From NCBI RefSeq assembly GCF_040096455.1, contig NZ_JBBMER010000011.1:18570-82569 (forward strand): 64,000 nucleotides of DNA, given 5' to 3'. The translations under genes and the position numbers were made by a program. Positions 16,435 to 26,300 of the stretch are shown here, one piece after another; position 1 is the stretch's first letter, and every line of letters begins with the position of its first letter. The DNA comes from Lachnospira rogosae (lineage in GTDB: Bacteria; Bacillota; Clostridia; Lachnospirales; Lachnospiraceae). Under the pieces are notes generated by a model. That model made no database searches and was not told the origin of the DNA. It saw nothing but the letters and a program-made list of their open reading frames with translations.

Positions 16435-16525
16435 ATTATGGTATAACGAGCACAAAAGTGCTCATCTTAAAAGTTCCTTGCGGAACTTTATATGTGCTGA
16501 AAACCGCACAAAATTATGGCATAAT
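16435..16525 (+). repeat. Single 79/81-bp-type hairpin module (subfamily 1)
   Basis: One full unit: box TATGGTATAAC, hairpin 1 GAGCAC-AAAA-GTGCTC (16448-16463), hairpin 2 AAGTTCC-TTGC-GGAACTT, hairpin 3 GTGC..GCAC (16494-16509). A second box, TATGGCATAATGA, follows at the position where the next unit would begin, but there is no second unit. It lies between the unknown gene at 15579-16340 and the FIST gene. The rest of 16341-16682 holds the promoter listed next and nothing else visible. Confidence 0.85.
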
Positions 16526-16612
16526 GAAAAAATATCGGGGAAGTCTAAGCTGACAAAGGAGAATGGTATATGTTTGCAGGAGTGTAATTCGTAAGTCTTA
16601 AAATCAAGATAG

Positions 16613-16641
16613 TTGAATTCTTAAATAAGCTGTACTATAAT
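16613..16641 (+). promoter_or_regulatory. Sigma-A promoter for the FIST-chemoreceptor operon
   Basis: TTGAAT (16613-16618), 17 bases, TATAAT (16636-16641). Transcription would start about 35 bases before the FIST start codon. Confidence 0.7.
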
Positions 16642-16682
16642 TACGCTAAAATATTATCAAAATTATTTGAAAGGTGAACAAC

Positions 16683-17744
16683 GTGAAACAGATATACAGA
16701 GTAGATAAGAGTGGTAATCTCGCACAGGCTATAAGTGAGATTACTGCACCAAAATTATTATTATTGATGTCTAATAATGAGCAGTTTGAGCAGCATGTAG
16801 AAGAGCTGGAAAGACATTTTCCAGGTGTTCCAAGCATTGGCTGTATTGGAGGAAGCTACGGAGGACAGACGGTTGTAGCTGATAATGGCGTAGCAGTTAT
16901 TGCTATGGAGGGGAATTTAAGTGTAGTGACTAATGTACTTGAGCAGGCTTCGACTATGCCTGTAAAGTATATTGGGAGACTTGAGGAAGATATTAATAAG
17001 GTTGCCGCATCACAGAATAATACAATATGTATTGACTTTTGTTCAGGTAATGATGCGTGTGTGCTTACTACAATCTACAGTGTTCTTGGAAAGAAGCATA
17101 TATCACTTGTAGGTGGAACTGGTGATGGAGGAAAAGTATCAGTTAATGGAAAGATCTATGCTGATGCTGATGTATATGCACTTATTCGTAATAATGATGG
17201 TAAGATTAAGGTTTATAAGGAGAATATATATAAGCAGGTTCCAGCTTGTCGTTTTATTGCATCTAAGACTGACCGCAGTAAGTATCTTATAGGAGAGCTT
17301 AATGGAAGACCAGCCAGAAAAGTATATCAGGATATATTAAATATTGGTGATAAGGAGATGGCGACACAGACATTTAAGAATCCGTTAGGTAAGATGAATG
17401 GTCAGGATATATGTATAATATCTATTAAAGAAGTTGTTGGCGATAAACTTGAGTGTTATCGTCAGGTTAATGATTCTGATGTTCTTACATTACTCGAATT
17501 ACAGGATATATCCCATGTTGTTGAAAATACTATTAATCAGATAAAGAAAGATTTTACACACATATCAGGTGTATTTTCTATTAATTGTGTATTAAGATAT
17601 TTACTCTTCTCACAGGAGCATTATTTTGAAACATATCTTAAGTCTATGTCCGTATTAGGAGACCACGCTGGTCTTATAGGTTATGGGGAGCATTACAACC
17701 AGCAGTTTGTTAACCAGACAATGACTTGTGTAGTATTTGAATAA
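16683..17744 (+). CDS. FIST domain sensory protein
   Basis: FIST proteins are soluble or linked sensors thought to bind small ligands such as amino acids and to feed two-component or chemotaxis systems. This one has 353 residues: the N-terminal FIST domain (about 10-195) with K-L-L-L-L-M-S, I-G-C-I-G-G and V-G-G-T-G-D-G-G, and the C-terminal FIST_C domain with N-G-R-P-A-R-K-V-Y, D-I-C-I-I-S-I-K-E-V and Y-G-E-H-Y-N. No output domain or membrane segment is present, so it must act through a partner. The next gene is a soluble chemoreceptor, the obvious candidate. GTG 16683 is chosen because AAAGG sits 8 bases before it; GTG 16674 overlaps that site. Confidence 0.88.
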   Translation: MKQIYRVDKSGNLAQAISEITAPKLLLLMSNNEQFEQHVEELERHFPGVPSIGCIGGSYGGQTVVADNGVAVIAMEGNLSVVTNVLEQASTMPVKYIGRLEEDINKVAASQNNTICIDFCSGNDACVLTTIYSVLGKKHISLVGGTGDGGKVSVNGKIYADADVYALIRNNDGKIKVYKENIYKQVPACRFIASKTDRSKYLIGELNGRPARKVYQDILNIGDKEMATQTFKNPLGKMNGQDICIISIKEVVGDKLECYRQVNDSDVLTLLELQDISHVVENTINQIKKDFTHISGVFSINCVLRYLLFSQEHYFETYLKSMSVLGDHAGLIGYGEHYNQQFVNQTMTCVVFE

Positions 17745-17831
17745 ATGTTACTGTTTAAAGTCCATTTTGCAAATGAAGTAAATTTAATACTCATAAAATG
17801 ACAGCAAATATCAAAAAGAGGAGGAGATTAT

Positions 17832-18788
17832 ATGTTTGGCAGAAAATTAAAAACACAGAAAGAAAATGTTATATCGGCACAAGAAGAAACTTTAGATATG
17901 CACCCAGTCATACACGTTGCAGACAGTATTATTGAATATCAGAAACAGCTTGCAGAGAGGGAAGTAGAATCACTTGATGAGATGGCAGATATACAGAAAG
18001 CATTTGTGCTTGCAACTAAAGAGAATGAAAGATTAAAAGACCAGGTACAGGAATTATCATCTGTATTTGCTGATGTAGGTCAGATTGCAACAAGCTTTGA
18101 CGGTGTAAAAAATGAAATTGTTGACTCTGTAGGAGAGGCACAGAAAAAGGTAGATGAATTAAAGAATAGTTCAAAAGAAGTAAGCAGGAGTTTTGATGAG
18201 ATAAAGAGTGCATTTGCAGGTGTTCAGGTATCTGTACAGCAGATTAAAGATTGTATGCAGCAGATTATAGCAATTGCGAATCAGACTAATATGCTTGCAC
18301 TCAATGCTTCTATTGAGGCGGCAAGAGCAGGAGAGCAGGGAAGGGGCTTTGCGGTTGTTGCCAACGAGGTCAAGAACCTTGCAGAGGAGATAAAGACACT
18401 TGTAAGCACAGTTGAGGGAAGTATCTCTGAGGTAGAAAGGGGTACAACACAGCTTAATAATAATATTGAGGAATCACAGTCAGTATTTGGAAAGAATGTT
18501 GAAGATGCAGATGCAGCATATGGAGTATTTGAACAGATTATAAAAGCAGCAGATGCAGCTAAGGAGGTTCAGGAGGAGATAGGCGAGGTTACACAGTCTT
18601 CTGAAAAAAGACTTTCAGATGTTAAAGACTGCTTTGATGACCAGGAACAGCAGTTACAGAAGGTGCTTGCACATATTGAGCGTGCCAACGACTTAGGAAC
18701 AACCAAGAGTTCTATGTTTGAGGATATGAATAACCTTGTATCCCAGCTTGCTCCTATTGCCAAAGATATACAAAATAAATATCAATAA
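17832..18788 (+). CDS. soluble methyl-accepting chemotaxis protein
   Basis: 318 residues with no transmembrane helix, HAMP domain or recognisable sensor domain. After a short N-terminal helix it is almost entirely coiled coil. The receptor tip is plain: A-I-A-N-Q-T-N-M-L-A-L-N-A-S-I-E-A-A-R-A-G-E-Q-G-R-G-F-A-V-V-A. The hairpin arms are short compared with classical receptors. It should form cytosolic arrays with CheA/CheW. It follows the FIST gene by 87 bases with a strong AGGAGGAG ribosome site, and I infer that FIST supplies the sensing in trans. The exonuclease gene begins 22 bases later and may be in the same transcript. Confidence 0.93.
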   Translation: MFGRKLKTQKENVISAQEETLDMHPVIHVADSIIEYQKQLAEREVESLDEMADIQKAFVLATKENERLKDQVQELSSVFADVGQIATSFDGVKNEIVDSVGEAQKKVDELKNSSKEVSRSFDEIKSAFAGVQVSVQQIKDCMQQIIAIANQTNMLALNASIEAARAGEQGRGFAVVANEVKNLAEEIKTLVSTVEGSISEVERGTTQLNNNIEESQSVFGKNVEDADAAYGVFEQIIKAADAAKEVQEEIGEVTQSSEKRLSDVKDCFDDQEQQLQKVLAHIERANDLGTTKSSMFEDMNNLVSQLAPIAKDIQNKYQ

Positions 18789-18810
18789 TTTACTGTGAAG
18801 GGAATTGGTT

Positions 18811-19785
18811 ATGAATTATATAGTGTTAGACCTTGAATGGAATCAGAGCTACAGAGGAAAAGAATATTCTATAGAAGAAATGCCATTTGAGATTATACAG
18901 ATAGGAGCTGTAAAGCTTGATGAACATAAGAATATAACCGGACGGTGGGAAAGAATAATCAGACCTGTAGAATATGTTAAACTTCACGGTAAAGTATCAG
19001 AAATGCTTGAAATTACTGAAGATGAACTCAAAATGGGAGATGATTTTGCAAGTGCGGCGAAAGAATTTCTTGAATGGTGTGGTGATGACTATGAATTTAT
19101 AACCTGGGGAAGTTCAGATCTTACAGAGTTTCAAAGGAATATGAAGCATTTCGGGGTTGAGAACAATTTTCCATTTCCATTTATGTATTATGATCTGCAG
19201 AAGTTATACAGCAAGGTATACTCAGACGGCAAGACAAGAAGAAGTCTTAAGATGGCTATTGAGGAGCTTGGTTTCAGCGAGGATGCAGAGTATCATTCAG
19301 CAATTAATGATGCTGTATACACGGCAAGGATATTCCAGCAGATGGATTTTGACAGCGTAAAGGTGTATGAGAGCATTGACACATACAGAATACCTAAAGA
19401 TAGAAAAACTGAGATATATGCCAACTTTGGGACATATGAGAAATATATTTCAAGAGGTTTTAAGACAAGGGATAATGCAGCTGATGACAGGGTTGCAAGG
19501 TCGTGCAGGTGTTATATATGTGGCAGGTCTATGAAAAGACTTATAAAATGGTTTGCGACAACTTCAAAGACATATTATTCAGTATTTGTGTGTGAAGAGC
19601 ATGGCACATTTAAGGGAAAGCTTAAGGTTAAACATAATGATAACGGATTGTATTATGATGTAAGAATTGTTAAGCAGACAGATGAAAAAGGGGTTGATAA
19701 GATAATAGACAAGCAGGTTAAGGAACGCGAACACAGAAGACGTAAGAGATTGGAAGAACACAAAAGAAAGAAATTACTTAAATAA
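18811..19785 (+). CDS. DEDDh 3'-5' exonuclease (KapD/ERI-1-like) with Cys-rich C-terminal module
   Basis: 324 residues. The first 180 form an RNase-T/ERI-1-type exonuclease: Y-I-V-L-D-L-E-W gives the first Asp and Glu, T-W-G-S-S-D-L gives the second Asp, and H-S-A-I-N-D-A gives the catalytic His and last Asp, so DEDDh is complete. Residues about 225-275 carry C-R-C-Y-I-C-G-R-S and, 30 residues later, C-E-E-H-G, a probable zinc-binding module. The C-terminus is very basic (H-R-R-R-K-R-L-E-E-H-K-R-K-K), suggesting nucleic-acid binding. The substrate, RNA or DNA, is unknown. ATG 18811 follows GAAGGGA. A large bidirectional terminator follows. Confidence 0.85.
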   Translation: MNYIVLDLEWNQSYRGKEYSIEEMPFEIIQIGAVKLDEHKNITGRWERIIRPVEYVKLHGKVSEMLEITEDELKMGDDFASAAKEFLEWCGDDYEFITWGSSDLTEFQRNMKHFGVENNFPFPFMYYDLQKLYSKVYSDGKTRRSLKMAIEELGFSEDAEYHSAINDAVYTARIFQQMDFDSVKVYESIDTYRIPKDRKTEIYANFGTYEKYISRGFKTRDNAADDRVARSCRCYICGRSMKRLIKWFATTSKTYYSVFVCEEHGTFKGKLKVKHNDNGLYYDVRIVKQTDEKGVDKIIDKQVKEREHRRRKRLEEHKRKKLLK

Positions 19786-19831
19786 TATTCTATTATGTCT
19801 GCCGTGTAAAATAACTAATTAAATATAAATA

Positions 19832-19918
19832 AAAAAGGCAGTAATCTTAATTATATATAATGCTTTGAAGGAAAGGATATTTCTGGGAATTATATATAAT
19901 TAAGATTACTGCCTTTTT
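19832..19918. terminator. Bidirectional terminator, 30-bp stem
   Basis: A perfect or nearly perfect 30-base inverted repeat (19832-19861 with 19889-19918) flanked by A-run and T-run. It separates the convergent exonuclease and MraY-like genes. Confidence 0.92.
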
Positions 19919-19968
19919 GAATATGACAGGATATCTGTTGAATGAAATTGCTGCATCAACAGATGCTG

Positions 19969-20931
19969 CTATATAACTGCATATATTATAGCTGCCGCAA
20001 TAACAAGCTGTATTATTGCAAATCTGAATACGACCTGTGCATCAGACCAGCTCTTGTTCTTTCTCATATGGTCGTGGATAGGTGTTCTTATATTCTGCAT
20101 AATCTTTATATGAAGAAATCTCATAAATGAAACCTTAATAAGACCAAGTCCGCCATCAATTATAAGAACTATGGCAAGTGGAATGTAAAGCAGAGGGCTG
20201 TGTAACTTAAGAAAAGCAAATGCTATAAATATTCCTATTGCCCTTGAGCCTGCATCGCCCATAAGCAGCTTGCTAGGTGATGCGTTAAACCACAGATAAC
20301 CAAGAATACATACTACCATAATAAGTATTGTGTGGCGGAATGAGCTTTCAATGTCAAATATCATAAATAATACATAGGCAGATGAAAGTGTAATTGCCGA
20401 AAGAGTTCCACATAAGCCGTCAACACCATCTGAGCAGTTAGTTACATTTATGCTGACCCATATTAATATAACGATGAGAACACCGTATATGATTGGGTTA
20501 AGTGTAACTGTAAGCTTAAAGAGTGATATGTCAAATGTGTTAGGATTATAGTGGAGATATGTAACTGCCGCCATAACCGCAATTACGAAATCTATAATAC
20601 CTTTTTTAAGCTCGCCCCAAGGTGATGACGAAGCATCATCAAGGTAACCTGAGAGCATTGCTGCAAGTACAAGTATAAGATAAATGATTATCTCAGAACT
20701 TAAATTGACAAATATCATACAGGTTATTGTAAATACGAGGATAAATATAATTCCTGCTCCTCTTGGCTTGCCGACTGACTTTGAGCCATTAATTGCGTAA
20801 GCTCTGCCGCCATCACGGGGAAGGATATTTTTACCCATATATATAGCAAGGCACGTTATTGCAAATGCAAATATTATGCTGGCAAAAGTCACAACATTAA
20901 TATAATTCGGACTTATCAGATAATAAATCAT
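19969..20931 (-). CDS. MraY-like phospho-glycosyltransferase (polyprenyl-phosphate transferase family)
   Basis: 320-residue membrane protein with about ten helices. It carries the family signatures: K-P-R-G-A-G near residue 55, the Asp pair in S-G-Y-L-D-D, the N-C-S-D-G-V-D-G-L motif, L-L-M-G-D-A-G-S-R-A-I-G, and the MraY-type basic loop R-T-P-I-H-D-H-M-R-K. MraY transfers phospho-MurNAc-pentapeptide to undecaprenyl phosphate on the inner membrane face to give lipid I. The gene stands alone, away from any division/cell-wall cluster, so it is either the sole relocated MraY or a second, specialised family member; WecA/TagO-type activity is less likely given the T-P-I-H-x-H motif. AAGGAGA upstream supports the start. 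Divergent from glgB. Confidence 0.78.
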   Translation of the reverse strand: MIYYLISPNYINVVTFASIIFAFAITCLAIYMGKNILPRDGGRAYAINGSKSVGKPRGAGIIFILVFTITCMIFVNLSSEIIIYLILVLAAMLSGYLDDASSSPWGELKKGIIDFVIAVMAAVTYLHYNPNTFDISLFKLTVTLNPIIYGVLIVILIWVSINVTNCSDGVDGLCGTLSAITLSSAYVLFMIFDIESSFRHTILIMVVCILGYLWFNASPSKLLMGDAGSRAIGIFIAFAFLKLHSPLLYIPLAIVLIIDGGLGLIKVSFMRFLHIKIMQNIRTPIHDHMRKNKSWSDAQVVFRFAIIQLVIAAAIIYAVI

Positions 20932-21165
20932 AATTATGAATTCTCCTTTGATTATTAATAGTTTTATGATAAATTCCTATAATTATGATGTCAAGTGAAA
21001 GATAGAAGTAATTAATTGGATTATCAAAATATATGAGAAATTTTATTATAAAAATGACCAATTGTCAAAAAATTAATAGTATTTAATTTAATGTTATGAT
21101 AAAATAATGTTAATACAAAAGTATATGCGAAGTAATATTATTAATGTGGAAGGGCGGAGTAATAT

Positions 21166-23097
21166 ATGGCTGTGACAATTAATTATGAACAGATAAGAAT
21201 AACTGAGTTAGACTCATATCTTTTTGGACAGGGAACACACTACGAGATATATAATAAAATGGGTGCACATATAGCGAAGAAAGATGGAAAGCCCGGAGTA
21301 TATTTTGCGGTATGGGCACCAGCGGCGAAGGACGTGTACGTCATAGGTGAATTTAATGACTGGAAAGCCTATGGCTATGATATGAAGAAGATTTCAGATG
21401 GTGGAATATATGAGTTATTTATAGAGGGTGCTAAGGCTGGACAGATGTATAAGTACCTTATTATTTCACAGAGTGGTGAGGCTATTTACAAGGCTGACCC
21501 ATATGCCAATGCGGCACAGTTAAGGCCAGAGACAGCATCAATTATTACTGACCTTAATGGATTTAAGTGGACAGACAGCGTATGGGTTGAACGTAAGAAG
21601 AAAGAGAACCATTTAAAGTCAGCAATGTCTATATATGAATGTCATCTTGGTTCGTGGAAGAAGCAGGAAGATGGTACAGAGGACGGTTATATGAATTACC
21701 GTGATATAGCACCAGACCTTGCCAAGTATGTATCAGATATGGGATATACACATATAGAGCTTATGGGAATTGCAGAGTATCCATATGACGGCTCGTGGGG
21801 TTATCAGGTTACAGGATATTATGCACCAACAGCAAGATACGGAAGTCCTAAGGATTTTATGTATTTTGTGGATTATATGCACAGCAAGAATATTGGTGTA
21901 ATACTTGACTGGGTACCAGCACATTTTCCAAAAGATGCACATGGGCTTGCGAACTTTGACGGAAGCTGTGTATATGAATATGCAGATCCAAGAAAGGGCG
22001 AACACCCTGATTGGGGAACTAAGGTATTTGATTACAGCAAGAATGAGGTATCGAATTTCCTTATTGCCAATGGAATGTTCTGGGTTGATAAGTTCCATAT
22101 TGATGGCTTAAGAGTAGATGCAGTTGCTTCTATGCTTTATCTTGACTACGGAAGGACAGAAGGCAACTGGGTTCCTAACCAGTATGGCGGTAATGGTAAT
22201 CTTGAAGCTATGAGTTTCCTTAAGCATTTTAATAGTATGATGAGAAAGAGATTTCCACAGGCTGTTACAATTGCAGAAGAGTCTACAGCATGGCCAATGG
22301 TAAGTGGTGACCCTGATAACGGAGAATGTCTTGGATTTACATTCAAGTGGAATATGGGCTGGATGCACGATTTTCTTGAATATATGAAGCTTGACCCTTA
22401 TTTTAGAAAGTTTAATCATGGTAAGATGACATTTTCTCTTATGTATGCTTACAGCGAGAATTTTATACTTGTATTATCGCACGATGAAGTTGTTCACCTG
22501 AAATGTTCTATGTTAGGCAAGATGCCTGGTGACAGAGAGGACAAGTTCGCTAATCTTAAGCTTGCATATGCTTATATGTGTGGACATCCGGGCAAGAAGC
22601 TTTTATTTATGGGACAGGAATTCGGACAGTGGAACGAGTGGAGTGAGAAGCGTTCTCTTGACTGGTATCTTCTTGAGGATGAGAGCCACAAGGAATTAAA
22701 GGATTTTACAAGTGCGTGCCTTAAGCTTAATAAGAATTACAGATGTTTATATGAAACTGATTATAATTCAGAAGGCTTTAGATGGATTAATGCCAATGAC
22801 AAGGACAACAGTGTATTCTCATTTATAAGAATAAGTCCGGATAAGAAGAAGCATTTGTTATTCGTTCTTAATTTCACACCTGTTGAAAGACCAAGTCATA
22901 GAATTGGAGTGCCAATTAAGGGCAAATATAAGCTTGTATTAGGTGATGATATGAAGAACCAGCAGAAGATAATTGCAAGTAAGAAGGGTGAGTGTGATGG
23001 CTATGGTGAGTCACTTCTTGTGGATTTACATAGGTATGGAATAGCTGTGTATGAGTTCAATGGTGATGTGGAAGCACACAAGCCTACAATAATATAA
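21166..23097 (+). CDS. glgB: 1,4-alpha-glucan branching enzyme GlgB
   Basis: Makes alpha-1,6 branches in glycogen. The protein has 643 residues. An N-terminal CBM48-type beta domain (about 40-130, V-Y-F-A-V-W-A-P-A-A-K-D-V-Y-V-I-G-E-F-N-D-W) precedes a GH13 barrel. The four conserved regions are visible: D-W-V-P-A-H-F, G-L-R-V-D-A-V with the nucleophile Asp (about 315), T-I-A-E-E-S-T with the acid Glu (about 370), and L-S-H-D-E-V-V-H (about 438). The C-terminal beta domain ends the protein. GGCGGAG gives the ribosome site. It is not next to other glycogen genes, which must lie elsewhere. A hairpin terminator follows. Confidence 0.97.
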   Translation: MAVTINYEQIRITELDSYLFGQGTHYEIYNKMGAHIAKKDGKPGVYFAVWAPAAKDVYVIGEFNDWKAYGYDMKKISDGGIYELFIEGAKAGQMYKYLIISQSGEAIYKADPYANAAQLRPETASIITDLNGFKWTDSVWVERKKKENHLKSAMSIYECHLGSWKKQEDGTEDGYMNYRDIAPDLAKYVSDMGYTHIELMGIAEYPYDGSWGYQVTGYYAPTARYGSPKDFMYFVDYMHSKNIGVILDWVPAHFPKDAHGLANFDGSCVYEYADPRKGEHPDWGTKVFDYSKNEVSNFLIANGMFWVDKFHIDGLRVDAVASMLYLDYGRTEGNWVPNQYGGNGNLEAMSFLKHFNSMMRKRFPQAVTIAEESTAWPMVSGDPDNGECLGFTFKWNMGWMHDFLEYMKLDPYFRKFNHGKMTFSLMYAYSENFILVLSHDEVVHLKCSMLGKMPGDREDKFANLKLAYAYMCGHPGKKLLFMGQEFGQWNEWSEKRSLDWYLLEDESHKELKDFTSACLKLNKNYRCLYETDYNSEGFRWINANDKDNSVFSFIRISPDKKKHLLFVLNFTPVERPSHRIGVPIKGKYKLVLGDDMKNQQKIIASKKGECDGYGESLLVDLHRYGIAVYEFNGDVEAHKPTII

Positions 23098-23177
23098 TAA
23101 TAATATAAGAGATATATAAGAGCAGTTTAAATAGCAGTCTGATATATAAGTCAGATATCAGGTTGGCAGGATTTAAG

Positions 23178-23263
23178 TGAAGCAGGTATATGGTATTGAT
23201 GTAATTATTAATGTGGTTGATTACATTTATGCTGTAATCTGCTTCATTTTGCTTATTTTTTTG
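23178..23263 (+). terminator. Terminator after glgB
   Basis: Nested inverted repeats: TGAAGCAG (23178-23185) with CTGCTTCA (23239-23246), and inside it GATTACA (23219-23225) with TGTAATC (23233-23239). A T-rich tract follows. The rest of 23098-23399 shows nothing else I can name. Confidence 0.65.
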
Positions 23264-23399
23264 GTGGAAGTAACCGAAATATAATACAGGTTATTTTATA
23301 ATCAGGCGATAGAATTATCTAAGCAGGATATATAGGCTGTTATTAGGAAATGGAATAACCGGCTGTAGATTAGCCGCAGATAATGTATGGAGGATAAAT

Positions 23400-26300
23400 A
23401 TGTCTGTATCAATATACGCAGGTAATTTTAACAAGGATAATAATGTTAAAGAAACATCTATTAATTATAAGGAAAATGTAAGCAACAGGACTAATGGTGT
23501 CAATGGGATATTTAATGGTGTTGTTATGTCAGAGGGACAGGATAACAGCAGGCTGGCAGATAACACATATGAGTCGTTATTAAAGGAAGCTGATGATGTA
23601 AAACAGCAGATTATGAATTCTGCAAGTACAGCACAGATAAGCTTCAAGGCACTTGTTAAAAAGCTTTCTGGTATGGAAGCAGTCGATATAGCAGGTGATG
23701 GATTTAATATAACAGATGCCTCTAAGGATGATATGGTATCAATTATTGATAAGATTAGAATTGAGCTTGCAATGCACTCAGACAGCTATGTTGCATATGG
23801 AACTGGCGTAAGCTCTGATGCAATTGAGAGTGTTGCAGGGGCAGGTGCAGCTAATGAATTAAAGCAGAGATTAAGCGGTGCTGGAATAAGCGTTGATGAC
23901 GATACTGTGCAGCAGGTACAATCAGCACTTGATGAGGCGGCTTCAATAACAGAGCTTTCAGAGAGTGCTAAGTATTATATGATTGCCAATGATATTGCAC
24001 CAACTATTGACGGAATATATAAGGCAGAAAATGCTGTCAGTACAAGACCGGCTAACAGCGGATATGAGATTTCATTTAAGGAATTTAATGCTATGCGTCC
24101 ACAGATTGAGTCGCTTATGAATAAAGCCGGGCTTGAAGTGAACTTAAGAAACCTTAATAATGCACAGGATTTGATTAATAATAATATACCAGTCACAGAA
24201 AAGACTTTAAAATATAAAGCTGTTCTTGACGTACTTAATTTAAATGGTCTTGATACACAGGATGGACAGGATAGTGTATTATCAAAGATTGCTGACCAGC
24301 TTGCTATTGGTGAAGACCCTAAAGATACTCCACTTACAAACGATCCATCTATATGGGATAATGTAAAGAACGCAATAGTAACACTGGCTAATGCAAGCTA
24401 TGATGATATTGTAAATGTTGTTTCATCTGGAAAAGCATTTACAATAGCAAGTCTGAAGGTCGTAATGCAGGTAGGCTGGAGTGAAACAGCAGAAAGCCGG
24501 CAGGCTGTTAACAATCAGATGACTGTTAATAACCAGATGTCAGGTGACTGGCAGGGTAATGTAAACAGTCAGATGTCAGGCGGCTGGCAGTGCAATGTTA
24601 ATAACCAGTATGGTTATGTGCAGGATACGGGCTATAATCAGGGTGTATATAATAATCAGATGGGCGGTAATTATGCATACCAGCAGCCATATGGTTACAA
24701 TGCACAGAAAGCTTATAACACACTTGTTGAGGCAAGGCTTTTACTTACAGCAGGTACAGGTGTAATTCTTGAAAAGAGTAATACATCACTTCTCTACACG
24801 CCTCTTGAACAGATTAACGAGCAGATTAAAGCTCTTGAAGCTAATGGAACATTATATGCTGGCAATACACAGATGTATAATGATGTCCTTGATGTAAGAA
24901 AGGCACTTTACGATATTGAGACTGCACCAGCACAGATGTATGAAAAGCTTATGAAGAGTGACCCATATAAGTTGAGTATTTCTATGGTATCAGGCATTGC
25001 GAGTGGAATGACAAGCCGTTATGCCAAGGCAATAGATACATATGAAACAACAGGTACTAAGGTAAGAGAAGACTTAGATGACTCTATTATTAAGGCTGTT
25101 AATAACAGTGCAGAGGGTATAATGGACGAACTCAATCTTGAGAATACTCAGGAGAACAGAGATGTTATCAAGCTTCTTGCTTCTAATAACATAGATATCA
25201 ATAAGGAAAATGTTGAGAGGGCAAGAAGAATATATACAACCCTTAATAATCTTGTTGATAATATGAAGCCGGAAACTGTTGTTAAGATGATAGATGACGG
25301 AATCAACCCAATGAATACTGATATATGGACAGTTAATGATTATCTTAGCAGTATGAATCAGGGTGCTACTAAGGATAATGAGGAGAAATATTCAAAGTTC
25401 CTCTACAAGCTTGACAAGACAGGTGGAATTAACGAAACTAAGAAAAAGCAGTTCATCGGTATATACCAGATGATGAATATATTTACAAGAGATGCTGGTG
25501 TGTGTGCGGGTGCTCTTATGAAGCAGGGCAAAGAGATTACTATGGGTAATCTTATCAGTGCCTACACAAGCCGCAAGCACTCTGGAATAGATGTAACTAT
25601 TGATGATTCAGTAGGTCTTGGAGATAAGGAAACTATCAGTTACTTTGAGTCATTATTTGCAAAGTCACAGAAGTTTATCACTCCTAATACATTGAAGAAT
25701 TCGGACAATGAGTCACCAATTGAACATCAGAATGTTGAAGCATTTGCTAACGGACTTGCTGAACATTATGATGAAGCAGTGGAAAATGAACTTGACAGCA
25801 GTTACATAGAAGAAGTAACTAAGAAAGCAGAACAGGCTGATGCTGAGGTTGTAAGGGAGTTAAGAAGAGCTGGAATTAATGAGAACATTGGTAACATTAA
25901 TGCGGTTAATGAACTTATGGCTACAGGACAGCTTATGGCTTACACAAGAAAGCACGGAAACCATGGCAGTAAGTCAATATATGGAGAGAACATAATTGAT
26001 AGCAATGACAAGCTTAAGGAAGTGTTAGACAGCAGGGATAAGCTTGAGGCTATGTATACTAACCTTGAAGAAGCTGCTGGTGATGAACTTGAAGAAGCTA
26101 TAGAGAGCTCACTTACAGGAACTGCTGAAGACCCTGTTGATTATGATACATTTGAAGAATTAAGAATAAGCAACAGACAGATTAGATATATAAGCAATCT
26201 TGCAAGAAGAAATGATTACCGTGTCCCTTATGTTAAAAATGGACAGGCAGGTCTTATCAATCTTACATTTGTTGCAGATGATAATGACAAGGGAAAGATA

